Origin: an uncultured Collinsella sp.
Lineage (GTDB): Bacteria; Actinomycetota; Coriobacteriia; Coriobacteriales; Coriobacteriaceae
Direction: 5' to 3'
Length of the DNA: 19,415 bases
Assembly (NCBI GenBank): GCA_900551975.1
Contig: URYA01000011.1
Location: 1 to 19,415, forward strand
Positions 1 through 7,417 of the stretch are shown here, in pieces (the first letter of the stretch is position 1; each line of letters begins with the position of its first letter). The notes below the pieces were generated by a model. It was not told the DNA's origin and made no database searches. It saw nothing but the letters and a program-made list of their open reading frames with translations. The translations under genes were made by a program, and so were the position numbers.

Positions 1-636
1 CCGCCGCGAGTGGCTCGCCGCTCGGCAGCACGGGGATGAAGCTCGTGGGGATGACCATGCTCGCCGACGGCGGAAAGAGCTGCGGCAGCGGCATCAGCGA
101 CCAGGCGAACCCACCCACGAGCTGCGTGGCGAGCGGGCAGAAGATGCCCGCGAGCATGCCGAGCCGCGCCGTGAGGAAGAGCCCTGCGGGGATCATCCAC
201 GCCGCGGTCACCGTGTTGGCGAGCGCGCAGAGGAGCATCGTGAGGGTGCCCGCGGCCGTGAGGCCCTGCGAGGAGAACGCCGATCCCGCGAGGTAGATGC
301 CGAAGACCACGAGGTTCGAGAGCGTGCAGAGAGCGAGGCACCAGAGCGCCTTGGCCCACCAGGCGCGCCCGAGCGGGAAGCCCAGGCCCAGAAGCCCCCG
401 CATCCGCGTGCGAGCGTCCGCCCGCGCGACGCACGCCACCACGAGCGAGAGAGACACGGGCAGGAAGAGCGCGTACCAGTAGTTCCACGCGCTGAAGATC
501 TGCACGCCCCGGTAGGGCATCGCGCCGAGCAGCGGCATCGGCAGCGCCATGAGCACGGCCAGGCGAACCGGTGCCGCGTGGCGCGACTTCAGGGCCTCGG
601 CGCGCAGGCCCGCGAGCAGGCCGCCTTTCTCGCCCG

Positions 637-640
<4 letters not shown>
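1..640 (-). CDS. Lantibiotic-immunity type ABC transporter permease (LanE/MutE-like), partial
   Basis: The frame is open from the ATG at 638-640 to the left edge, so the C-terminus is missing and only about 213 codons are visible. The protein starts MTGEKGGLLAGLRAEALK and then shows several hydrophobic membrane segments, for example around residues 26-42, 52-70, 95-118 and 128-155. The short cytoplasmic N-terminus ending in an 'EALK' motif, followed by about six helices, is typical of the LanE/LanG (SpaE/MutE/EpiE) permeases that expel lantibiotics from the producer's membrane. The start overlaps the stop of the upstream ATPase gene by four bases (ATGA), so the two should be translationally coupled. 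A second permease (LanG) would be expected beyond the edge. The family call rests mainly on the partner ATPase; another ABC-2 type exporter is possible. The high G+C matches the ATPase gene and differs from the rest of the window. Confidence 0.75.
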
Positions 641-1365
<725 letters not shown>

Positions 1366-1386
1366 GGGTTCGTCCTTTCTCTTCCG

Positions 1387-1419
1387 GGCGCGCGGGCCGA
1401 GTCGCCGTGCCCGCGCGCC
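1387..1419 (-). promoter_or_regulatory. GC-rich leader hairpin upstream of the ABC ATPase
   Basis: Perfect 11-bp arms GGCGCGCGGGC (1387-1397) and GCCCGCGCGCC (1409-1419) enclose an 11-base loop. On the minus-strand transcript the hairpin would sit just 5' of the AGAAAGGA ribosome site (1373-1380). No T-run follows on the minus strand, so it is not a classical terminator of an upstream gene. A leader structure, mRNA stabiliser or remnant of an insertion junction are all possible. Confidence 0.5.
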
Positions 1420-1568
1420 TTACCTTTCGGGTTCACCATCCATGATGGGGCGCGTTTCTAACGAAGCCGTAACGGCCGTTGGGCTCTTTTGGTGCCAGCC
1501 CTTCTCGACCCGTACGCATTTGCTTAAAGCAACAACTTTCCCGATCGATGTAATCACCGAATCAAAAC

Positions 1569-1625
1569 GTGTACACCAGCCACCAAAGATGCCGAAAAAT
1601 GTCGCTTTTGGAGGCTGATGTACAC
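1569..1625. repeat. Imperfect 20-bp inverted repeat with TGTACA ends
   Basis: The left arm GTGTACACCAGCCACCAAAG (1569-1588) and the right arm (1605-1625, reading GTGTACATCAGCCTCCAAAAG on the minus strand in two runs, GTGTACATCAGCC then TCCAAAAG) match at all but two positions plus one extra A. The spacer is 16 bases. There is no gene here. The size and ends would fit a paired regulator site or a small palindromic repeat; I do not recognise it. Confidence 0.6.
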
Positions 1626-1634
1626 AAATGCAGA

Positions 1635-1693
1635 ATCCAGCGCAGCCCAGAGGCGCCCTCCACATGTCTGGACTCTCTATGGCTGCGCTGGAT
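1635..1693. repeat. 13-bp perfect inverted repeat ahead of the pgsA-like gene
   Basis: ATCCAGCGCAGCC (1635-1647) is repeated as its exact complement GGCTGCGCTGGAT (1681-1693). Partial further pairing (CAGAG with CTCTAT) extends inward. The right arm overlaps the probable -35 element (TGGATA, 1689-1694) of the promoter at 1712, so protein binding or DNA extrusion here could affect that promoter. No T-run follows, which argues against a terminator. Confidence 0.55.
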
Positions 1694-1717
1694 AGACATC
1701 GCTGGAACGGGTATAGT
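1689..1717 (+). promoter_or_regulatory. Probable sigma70-type promoter of the CDP-alcohol phosphatidyltransferase gene
   Basis: A TATAGT -10 element (1712-1717) sits 17 bases after TGGATA (1689-1694), a weak -35 match. Transcription would begin near 1724, about 30 bases before the GTG start. The -35 overlaps the inverted repeat described at 1635-1693. Confidence 0.45.
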
Positions 1718-1753
1718 ATCGAAAGTTTTGTCGTTAACCAGCGGGGGAGTCCT

Positions 1754-2458
1754 GTGGGCATCAAAAAGAAGATCAAAAAGGAGCTTATCGGCACTTCCGA
1801 TTACCCGTCGAATAAGATCTTTACGATCTCCAATTTCATCACCTTTACGCGCCTGATCCTCACCCTGGTATTTCTGTACCTGTTTGTGACGGATAACAAC
1901 CGTGTCATCGCCATCGTTATCTACGCCGTTGCCGCCTCCACCGACTGGATGGACGGTCAGATCGCCCGCATGACTAAGACGGTCTCATGGCTCGGCAAGG
2001 TCATGGATCCCATTTGCGACCGTGCGCTGCTGTTCACCGGCGTACTTGGACTGGTGGTCCGCGGAGAGCTGCCCATCTGGGTCTGCGTACTCATTATTGG
2101 CCGCGACATCTATCTGGGCATCGGCACGCTTATCGTGCGTCATTATCACCGTCGCCCCATCGATGTGGTCTTTCCCGGAAAGATTGCCACGGCGCTGCTC
2201 ATGACCGGCTTCTCACTCATGCTGCTCGGTTTCCCCGTTATTGACGGCCTGCACCTTTTATCTTCAACCCTTACGGCCTTCCCGGGCCTCAACGGAAGCT
2301 CGGTGCCCCTCGGCATCTTCTTTGTGTACGGCGGCGTGATCTTCTCCATGCTCACGGCTGTCATCTACTCCATTAAGGGCGGAGTGGCCATTAAACAGGC
2401 TCTCGCGCATCCCGAGGACGAGGACATCGACTTTCTGAACCCTGAAATCGAAGACTGA
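1754..2458 (+). CDS. CDP-alcohol phosphatidyltransferase family protein (PgsA-like)
   Basis: Transfers a phosphatidyl group from CDP-diacylglycerol to an alcohol, most likely glycerol-3-phosphate in phosphatidylglycerol synthesis, at the cytoplasmic membrane. The complete family signature is visible as DWMDGQIAR, eight residues, then GKVMDPICD, which supplies all four metal-binding aspartates. It is preceded by an N-terminal helix (NFITFTRLILTLVFLYLF) and followed by several more. I chose the GTG at 1754-1756 because the purine-rich GGGGGAG (1742-1748) is correctly spaced. A longer reading from 1628 would cross the promoter and inverted repeats. That gives 234 residues, longer than the roughly 180-200 usual for PgsA, because of an extra hydrophobic section and an acidic tail (EDEDIDFLNPEIED). 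It is the first gene of a plus-strand series. The exact alcohol acceptor cannot be told from sequence. Confidence 0.85.
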   Translation: MGIKKKIKKELIGTSDYPSNKIFTISNFITFTRLILTLVFLYLFVTDNNRVIAIVIYAVAASTDWMDGQIARMTKTVSWLGKVMDPICDRALLFTGVLGLVVRGELPIWVCVLIIGRDIYLGIGTLIVRHYHRRPIDVVFPGKIATALLMTGFSLMLLGFPVIDGLHLLSSTLTAFPGLNGSSVPLGIFFVYGGVIFSMLTAVIYSIKGGVAIKQALAHPEDEDIDFLNPEIED

Positions 2459-2524
2459 TTCGTTGGGGTATGATTACGTACGGTTCATTATTTGCGGCAC
2501 GTCCGCGATAAGTTAGGGGTTGTC

Positions 2525-2959
2525 ATGGACAACATGGTTAACAATATGCCTCAGAATGATAAGACTGCTGACGCTACCTGCGTATTCCGCGTGCCTTCAA
2601 GCGACGTCACCGTTCCCGACCTCATGGCCAACGTGCGCATCACCGCCCCCGTCCTGTCCATCGTCAAGGGTCCGCAGACTGGTGCCGCCTTTGAGCTCGA
2701 GGACGACGTGACCACCATCGGCCGCGATCCTGCGAACGGCATCTTCCTCAATGACATGACCGTTTCGCGCAGCCACGCCCGCATTATTCGCGAGGGCCTC
2801 GGCGCTCGCATCGAGGACTTGGGCTCGCTCAATGGCACCTGGGTCGACGGTGCCATCGTCAATGCAGCCCCGCTGCACGACGGTTCTTCCGTCCAGATCG
2901 GTACGTTTACGCTCATCTACCACGAGAGCACGCCGGAGCGCATCGAAACCGGTGAATAG
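2525..2959 (+). CDS. garA: FHA-domain signalling protein, GarA/OdhI-like
   Basis: A 144-residue protein with one C-terminal forkhead-associated domain (about 45-135). The phosphopeptide-binding motifs are intact: GRDPANGIFL (66-75), SRSHA (81-85) and DLGSLNGTWV (98-107). The N-terminal tail contains DATCVFR (16-22), which aligns with the ETTSVFR kinase site of mycobacterial GarA. In that family, phosphorylation of the tail makes the FHA domain bind its own tail, turning off its inhibition of 2-oxoglutarate-metabolising enzymes. Only one threonine (T18) remains where GarA has two. The ATG at 2525 is preceded by AGGGG (2515-2519); a TTG at 2492 in the same frame has no such support. The MerR gene starts three bases after the stop. 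The PgsA-FHA-MerR order is known from actinobacteria, which supports the assignment; the metabolic target here is unknown. Confidence 0.82.
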   Translation: MDNMVNNMPQNDKTADATCVFRVPSSDVTVPDLMANVRITAPVLSIVKGPQTGAAFELEDDVTTIGRDPANGIFLNDMTVSRSHARIIREGLGARIEDLGSLNGTWVDGAIVNAAPLHDGSSVQIGTFTLIYHESTPERIETGE

Positions 2960-2962
2960 GGC

Positions 2963-3841
2963 ATGGCCGAACGCAACTATCTGAGTATCGGCCAAGTCGT
3001 CAACCTACTTCGAGGCGCATACCCCGATCTTTCGAACTCAAAAATTAGATTTCTAGAGGATGAGGGGCTCATTACCCCTCATCGTACGCCTAAGGGATAC
3101 CGTCAGTACTCTAAGGAGGACGTTGATCGCCTGGAGGTCATCCTGCACTTGCAGAAGACCCGCTACATGCCGCTCAACGTGATTAAGCAGCGCTTGGAAA
3201 ACGCCACGGACTTGTCAACGCTCGCCTACGAGGTGGGCTTGCTGTCCGATGTTCCGCTCAAGACGGAGCCCAAGGAGACTAAGCAAAAGCTGCATCCCAT
3301 CGAGACCATTCCCGATATGTTGGGCGTCGAAATTTCGTTTATCCGCTCGCTCGCCGAGAACGACCTCATTCGCATCATCAAGAGTCCGCAGAATCGTGAG
3401 CTCGTCGATGGTCGCGATTTCCCGATCATCCGCTACTGCTCCGAGCTGTCACGCTTCCATATCGAGCCGCGCAACCTGCGTCAGTACGTGTCTTCCGCCA
3501 ACCGCGAGTCCTCGATGTTTGAGCAGGTGCTTGTGAGCATGCTCGGCATGGATACCTCCGATGACGAGCGCGACGCCAAGCTCGAGCGTGCGTTTAAGAA
3601 GCTTCACGACCTGACGGAGGGCGTGCACACCGCGCTGCTCAAGAACCGCGTTTTTGAGTCGCTCAACGCCGTGGTCGAGGACGCCGACATCGATGCACTC
3701 GATGAGGAAATCACTCGCTCCGAGTCCACCAAGGCCAAAAACGAAGAGACAGTCGCGCCGGCTTCACACGAGGATTCTCTCGTAAAGCCGCTCAAGGTCG
3801 TCGCCCCTTCGCAATCCGGCACCGTCACCGCGGGCAAGTAA
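2963..3841 (+). CDS. ftsR: MerR-family transcriptional regulator, FtsR-like
   Basis: A 292-residue regulator with an N-terminal MerR winged helix-turn-helix (about 5-75: YLSIGQVVNLL, IRFLEDEGLITP, GYRQYSKEDVDRL). A second helix-turn-helix-like segment follows at about 110-175 (IPDMLGVEISFIRSLAENDL). A low-complexity charged tail closes the protein. This architecture and its position right after a GarA/OdhI-like gene match Rv1828 of Mycobacterium and FtsR of Corynebacterium, an activator of ftsZ. It would bind DNA in the cytoplasm and may couple division to the FHA signalling gene before it. The ATG follows the FHA stop by three bases, so translation is probably coupled; no strong separate ribosome site is seen. 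The C-terminal 50 residues have no family counterpart that I recognise. Confidence 0.8.
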   Translation: MAERNYLSIGQVVNLLRGAYPDLSNSKIRFLEDEGLITPHRTPKGYRQYSKEDVDRLEVILHLQKTRYMPLNVIKQRLENATDLSTLAYEVGLLSDVPLKTEPKETKQKLHPIETIPDMLGVEISFIRSLAENDLIRIIKSPQNRELVDGRDFPIIRYCSELSRFHIEPRNLRQYVSSANRESSMFEQVLVSMLGMDTSDDERDAKLERAFKKLHDLTEGVHTALLKNRVFESLNAVVEDADIDALDEEITRSESTKAKNEETVAPASHEDSLVKPLKVVAPSQSGTVTAGK

Positions 3842-3881
3842 CAGCTGCCGCTTATCCGGCAACCCATTGAAAGGTCATGCA

Positions 3882-4412
3882 ATGTACGACTTCGAATCTC
3901 AAATCGTCGACATCCCCGACTATCCCGAGCCCGGAGTCATCTTTAAAGACATCACGCCGCTCTTCGGCAATCCCGAGGCGCTCAAAGCCATGACCGATGC
4001 CCTCGCCGAGCACTTTGCCGGCATGGGAATCACCAAGGTCGTAGGTCCCGAGGCTCGCGGCTTTATGGTGGGCGTTCCCGTGGCCGTCGCTCTGGGCGCC
4101 GGCTTTGTTCCCGCACGTAAACCGGGCAAGCTGCCGCGCGAGACCGTAAGCCAGAGCTACGAGCTCGAGTACGGCACCGATTCAATTGAGATCCATGCCG
4201 ACGCTATCAGCTCTAAAGATACCGTGTTGATTCTGGACGACTTGGTCGCGACGGGCGGAACCGTCGAGGCAACAGGTAAACTGGTGCGAGATATGGGCGC
4301 AAAGCTTGTGGGCTACGGGTGTATCCTTGAGCTTGCGTTTCTCAACCCGCGCGAGAAGCTCACGTCGACTGACGACGATGTTGAGCTCTTTAGCCTGGTG
4401 ACGGTGGACTAG
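3882..4412 (+). CDS. apt: Adenine phosphoribosyltransferase
   Basis: Converts adenine and PRPP to AMP in purine salvage in the cytoplasm. The 176-residue length is normal. Signatures are YPEPGVIFKDITPLF near residues 14-28 (the PGVxFxDITP start of Apt), GPEARGF (around 54-60), RKPGKLPRETV, and the PRPP-binding loop VLILDDLVATGGT near 119-131. I chose the ATG at 3882 over an in-frame TTG at 3867 because GAAAGG (3869-3874) sits seven bases ahead. It lies 40 bases after the MerR gene and 32 before the NlpC/P60 gene, so it may be read from the same transcript. Nothing unusual is seen in the sequence. Confidence 0.95.
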   Translation: MYDFESQIVDIPDYPEPGVIFKDITPLFGNPEALKAMTDALAEHFAGMGITKVVGPEARGFMVGVPVAVALGAGFVPARKPGKLPRETVSQSYELEYGTDSIEIHADAISSKDTVLILDDLVATGGTVEATGKLVRDMGAKLVGYGCILELAFLNPREKLTSTDDDVELFSLVTVD

Positions 4413-4444
4413 CCGTTACCCTTAGTTACTGGAAAGGAAGCTAC

Positions 4445-5545
4445 ATGCGCACAGCAAACACGCACAAAAACATGGCACGCTGCGCTGCTACGGCAACCCT
4501 CGCTTGTGTTTTGGGCTTGGGCCTCGCGGCTCCTGCCTACGCCGATACCGCATCCGACCTTGCCGCTGCTCGTACGAAGCTCGAGCAGATCGGTACCCAA
4601 ACCCAGCAGATTTACGATGAGCTCGCCACGCAGACGCAGGCGCTCGATCAGACTGCTGGCGAGATCACGCAAAACCAGCAGGAGATTGCTGACGGTCAGG
4701 CCAAGCTCTCGACCTATGTCGCCGGCGAGTACAAGACCGGCGGTCTGAGCCTGCTTCAGGTTCTAACGGGCGTTGACGACCTGAGCGATATGCTCAACCG
4801 TCTGTTCTACTACGGCAAAGTCTCCGATAAGCAAGCTCAGACCATTCAAGAGGTCAAGGAGCTTAAGCAGCAGCTCACCGATAAGCAGTCCGAGCAGGAA
4901 AAGAACGTCGCAGCCACGCAAAAGAAGGTCGACGAGCTTAACGCTCAGCAGGCTGAGGCCCAGAACGTCGTAAACTCCCTGGATTCACAGCTGCAGGCCG
5001 AGCTTGCCGCAGAGGCCGAGGCCAACGCCGCGCTGCAGGCCGGTATCAACGCCAGTACCGCCGAGAAGGCCACGGTGAGCAACGAGACTGCCGGTACGAC
5101 CGAGAACACCAACAACGGTGGCCAGACCAGCAATAATAACAACCAGGGCGGCAACACTCCGGCTCCTACGCCGGCACCTGCTCCGGCTCCGACGCCTTCT
5201 GCTCCGAGCCAGTCCGTCGATGGCGGTTCTGTTGTCTCGCGTGCATACAGCAAGCTTGGTTGCGCTTATTCCTGGGGCGGAATTGGCCCGAACAGCTTCG
5301 ACTGCTCTGGTTTTGTTAGTTATTGCCTCACTGGTCGCTATTGCCGCCTGGGCACCACGGGCACCTTTATGGGCTGGACGCGTGTGTCCGATCCGCAGCC
5401 CGGTGACGTTGTGGTCAACTCGTACCACACCGGCATTTACATCGGTGGTGGTCAGATGATTCATGCTTCCGACTACAACACGGGTGTTATCATCAGCTCC
5501 GTTGCCGCCGGCATGAACAATAACTATATCTTCGTGCGTTACTAA
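4445..5545 (+). CDS. Secreted NlpC/P60 peptidoglycan endopeptidase with coiled-coil N-terminus
   Basis: A 366-residue exported cell-wall hydrolase. Order: signal peptide ending AYA (cleavage after residue 33), two long coiled-coil stretches (about 35-105 and 120-205, rich in Gln, Glu and Ala), an Asn/Gly/Thr then Pro/Ala linker (about 215-256), and a C-terminal NlpC/P60 domain (about 262-366). Catalytic residues are Cys287 in FDCSGF, His328 in YHTGIYIG and His340 in MIHASD. The family cleaves D-Glu to diamino-acid bonds in stem peptides. The coiled-coil plus NlpC arrangement resembles RipA/CwlO-type enzymes that are held inactive until partner proteins act during division or growth. AAAGGAAG (4432-4439) precedes the ATG. 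Its place behind an FtsR-like regulator fits a role in division, though this is an inference. Confidence 0.9.
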   Translation: MRTANTHKNMARCAATATLACVLGLGLAAPAYADTASDLAAARTKLEQIGTQTQQIYDELATQTQALDQTAGEITQNQQEIADGQAKLSTYVAGEYKTGGLSLLQVLTGVDDLSDMLNRLFYYGKVSDKQAQTIQEVKELKQQLTDKQSEQEKNVAATQKKVDELNAQQAEAQNVVNSLDSQLQAELAAEAEANAALQAGINASTAEKATVSNETAGTTENTNNGGQTSNNNNQGGNTPAPTPAPAPAPTPSAPSQSVDGGSVVSRAYSKLGCAYSWGGIGPNSFDCSGFVSYCLTGRYCRLGTTGTFMGWTRVSDPQPGDVVVNSYHTGIYIGGGQMIHASDYNTGVIISSVAAGMNNNYIFVRY

Positions 5546-5569
5546 GTCATCTTACACGGCGTGTGAATG

Positions 5570-5610
5570 TGGACCTCGTGGCTTTGAGTCATGGGGTCCA
5601 TTCTTTTGCC
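5570..5610 (+). terminator. Probable terminator after the NlpC/P60 gene
   Basis: TGGACC (5570-5575) pairs with GGTCCA (5595-5600) and is followed by TTCTTTTGCC. The six-base stem has a large loop and can be extended only through a bulge (GAA with TTC), so it is a weak candidate. Confidence 0.4.
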
Positions 5611-5620
5611 TTTCGTGCAG

Positions 5621-5653
5621 GCCGCTATCTAGTTTTGAATACTAGATAGCGGC
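5621..5653. promoter_or_regulatory. Palindromic operator candidate upstream of the DegV gene
   Basis: Perfect 13-bp arms GCCGCTATCTAGT (5621-5633) and ACTAGATAGCGGC (5641-5653) surround TTTGAAT. The palindrome ends about 21 bases before a TATAAT -10 element, so it lies at or just upstream of the -35 position. A close copy (TATCTAGTTTTGCATACTAT, 7301-7320) stands before the DUF1836 regulator gene. Two copies at the two promoters of a convergent pair suggest an operator for that regulator. Confidence 0.6.
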
Positions 5654-5674
5654 CCAATCGGTCTGCAAGATGGC

Positions 5675-5680
5675 TATAAT
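5675..5680 (+). promoter_or_regulatory. -10 element of the DegV gene promoter
   Basis: A perfect TATAAT lies 29 bases before the ATG at 5710. The -35 position, around 5652-5657, has no TTGACA match and adjoins the palindrome at 5621-5653. The promoter may therefore depend on, or be blocked by, a protein bound there. Confidence 0.5.
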
Positions 5681-5709
5681 TGAATGGGAACGATTAGAAA
5701 GGACCCTCT

Positions 5710-6576
5710 ATGAGCTGGGCACTTATCTCAGATTCAAGCTGCAACCTCCGCGATTGGCAACCGACCGCACCCCATACCACCTTTGCATTTGCGCCCCTCA
5801 AAATTCGAGTAGGGGAGCGTGAATTCGTCGATGACCTTTCGCTCGATGTTCATGAGCTCAACTGCGCTGTTCAGGCGGAGACGAACGCTTCTTCGAGCGC
5901 TTGTCCCAGCGTAGGGGAGTGGGCCGAGCTCTTCAAATTGGCAGACAAGACCATCTGCATGCCGATCTCTGAGGGCGTGTCGGGCAGCTACAATGCGGCA
6001 GCCACGGCTCGCGATATGGTTCTTGCCGAGGAGCCCGACCGACAGATTCATCTAGTCAATTCACGCGCAGCTGGCGGCAAAATGGATCTCATTTTCTTGC
6101 TGTTCGACCGCTATCTTGCAAGCAAACCGGATGTCTCATTCGAGGACGCTTGCGCATACTTCGATAGCCTTGAGCAGAACAGCAAAATCCTCTTCAGTTT
6201 GTGCAATTACGAAAACCTCGCCAAAGCCGGACGTATCCCTAAGGCAGCCGGCGTCATTGCCAACAAGCTCAATATCCGCATTTTGGGCACGGCGAGTGAG
6301 GCCGGTAAAATCGAACTCGTGGGGCACACGCGTGGCGAAAAGAAGATGCTCAACAAGATCATCGACACTATGGAATCCGAGGGCTTTACGGGCGGTGAGG
6401 TCATCATCGATCACGTTGAGAACGAAGCTGGAGCCCAAGCGCTTACTGATCGCATTGTCGAACATTGGCCCGGCTCCAAGACCATCATCATGCCCTGCAA
6501 CGGCCTGGATTCCTATTACGCCGAGATGCACGGCCTGATCATCGGCTACGGCATGGGCGTAGCTTCGGGCAAATAA
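5710..6576 (+). CDS. DegV family fatty-acid-binding protein
   Basis: A 288-residue cytoplasmic protein of the DegV family. Members bind a fatty acid between two lobes and, in Firmicutes, deliver it to fatty acid kinase FakA (then they are called FakB). Family landmarks are the N-terminal ISDSSCNL (6-13), the loop SSACPSVGEW (62-71, usually TSQPS), ISEGVSGSYNAA near 86-97 and NLAKAGRIPKAAG in the second lobe. AGAAAGGA (5696-5703) precedes the ATG. No FakA-like kinase is nearby. The gene faces a DUF1836 regulator across a shared terminator and carries the same palindrome upstream, so control by that regulator is plausible. The lipid ligand cannot be predicted. Confidence 0.88.
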   Translation: MSWALISDSSCNLRDWQPTAPHTTFAFAPLKIRVGEREFVDDLSLDVHELNCAVQAETNASSSACPSVGEWAELFKLADKTICMPISEGVSGSYNAAATARDMVLAEEPDRQIHLVNSRAAGGKMDLIFLLFDRYLASKPDVSFEDACAYFDSLEQNSKILFSLCNYENLAKAGRIPKAAGVIANKLNIRILGTASEAGKIELVGHTRGEKKMLNKIIDTMESEGFTGGEVIIDHVENEAGAQALTDRIVEHWPGSKTIIMPCNGLDSYYAEMHGLIIGYGMGVASGK

Positions 6577-6589
6577 AGTCCAACCAAGC

Positions 6590-6641
6590 AAAAAAAACGG
6601 GCGGGACAAAGCGACAGATGGCTCTTTGTCCCGCCCGTTTT
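6590..6641. terminator. Bidirectional terminator between DegV and DUF1836 genes
   Basis: Perfect 15-bp arms ACGGGCGGGACAAAG (6597-6611) and CTTTGTCCCGCCCGT (6624-6638) have an A-run on the left (6590-6597) and TTTT on the right. It can therefore stop transcription from both converging genes. Confidence 0.93.
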
Positions 6642-6650
6642 ATACGTCGG

Positions 6651-7262
6651 CTAGCTATTAAACCCGTTGAACTTGAGATAGCTCATCAGGTACGCTTTCG
6701 AAACAAAGGATGAAACCGCGCTGCGCACAAGCAGCGACTCACGCGTTACCTGATGCGCCGTATCGGGAACCGGCGTCTGCTCGACAGAAAACGCCGAACG
6801 AATCGATGCCTCGAGCTGATCGACCACATAGTCGAAGGCCGTCGGGGCATCGTAGCTCAAACGCTGAATGTTAAAGAGCGCCTGCACCGCAGCAATAGGT
6901 AGCACCTGCTTAAAGATGCAGATAGCGATCAGGCGGGCAATCTGCTCGCGACCATACTGCTTTTTGACCGGAGCAGGCACCAGACCGACCTTCACGTAGT
7001 TATTGATCATCGATGGCGTAATGACAGGCTGCTCAACGCAAATAGACAGCGGCTCCATCCACAGCGCAACATACTCAATGACCTGGTCGCGGTAGAGCGT
7101 CACATTGGGCAACTGGTCATAGCGCGGCAGACTCAACGTATTGAGTTTGCGCACGATATCGGACTGAATAAATGCATCGGGCAGCACAGTGGGCTGAATA
7201 TCCTCAGGCTTAATGCTGACCGACGAATCGGACATCGGGATAACGCGTTTGGCGTGGTTCAT
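6651..7262 (-). CDS. DUF1836 domain protein, MerR-like DNA-binding regulator candidate
   Basis: A 203-residue protein of the DUF1836 family. The conserved stretch begins LPRYDQLPNVTLYRDQVIEY (45-64) and runs through ITPSMINNYVKVGLVPAP and KKQYGREQIARLIAICIFKQ. That second part resembles the helix-turn-helix and wing of MerR proteins ('NYxxxGLxPxPxKxxYxxxxLxxL'), so DNA binding is likely though the family's function is not established. The C-terminal third (about 130-203) is helical and probably used for dimerisation or sensing. A very good GGAGGA ribosome site (7268-7273) lies five bases before the ATG at 7260-7262. The gene converges with the DegV gene and has a near copy of the DegV-side palindrome in its own promoter region. 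Autoregulation plus control of DegV is my inference. Confidence 0.82.
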   Translation of the reverse strand: MNHAKRVIPMSDSSVSIKPEDIQPTVLPDAFIQSDIVRKLNTLSLPRYDQLPNVTLYRDQVIEYVALWMEPLSICVEQPVITPSMINNYVKVGLVPAPVKKQYGREQIARLIAICIFKQVLPIAAVQALFNIQRLSYDAPTAFDYVVDQLEASIRSAFSVEQTPVPDTAHQVTRESLLVRSAVSSFVSKAYLMSYLKFNGFNS

Positions 7263-7300
7263 AAGGATCCTCCGTTCATTAGCTATATTGTATTCTAGGT

Positions 7301-7325
7301 TATCTAGTTTTGCATACTATATAGC
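7301..7325. promoter_or_regulatory. Second copy of the palindromic operator, upstream of the DUF1836 gene
   Basis: TATCTAGT (7301-7308) and ACTATATA (7316-7323) form 8-bp arms with one mismatch around TTTGCAT. The whole block differs from the copy at 5626-5650 by two bases. On the minus strand it overlaps the -35 zone of a promoter whose -10 would be TACAAT (complement of 7287-7292), about 25 bases before the ATG. A site there would suit autorepression. Confidence 0.55.
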
Positions 7326-7333
7326 AGGAAAGT

Positions 7334-7381
7334 AAAAGTGGTTGGACAGCACATTGATGCACCGTCCAACCACTTTGTTTT
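7334..7381. terminator. Terminator downstream of trxB
   Basis: 13-bp perfect arms AAAGTGGTTGGAC (7335-7347) and GTCCAACCACTTT (7364-7376) have TTTT (as AAAA on the plus strand) after the stem in the minus direction and GTTTT in the plus direction. It stops trxB transcription before the DUF1836 promoter. Confidence 0.85.
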
Positions 7382-7417
7382 AAAGATAGCAACCTTACAT
7401 AAGATATATTATCGTAC

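Noticed and set aside
1420..1794. 124-residue minus-strand frame across the gap before the pgsA-like gene
   Set aside because: It runs through both inverted repeats, the promoter and the start of the pgsA-like gene, and shows no domain or ribosome site.
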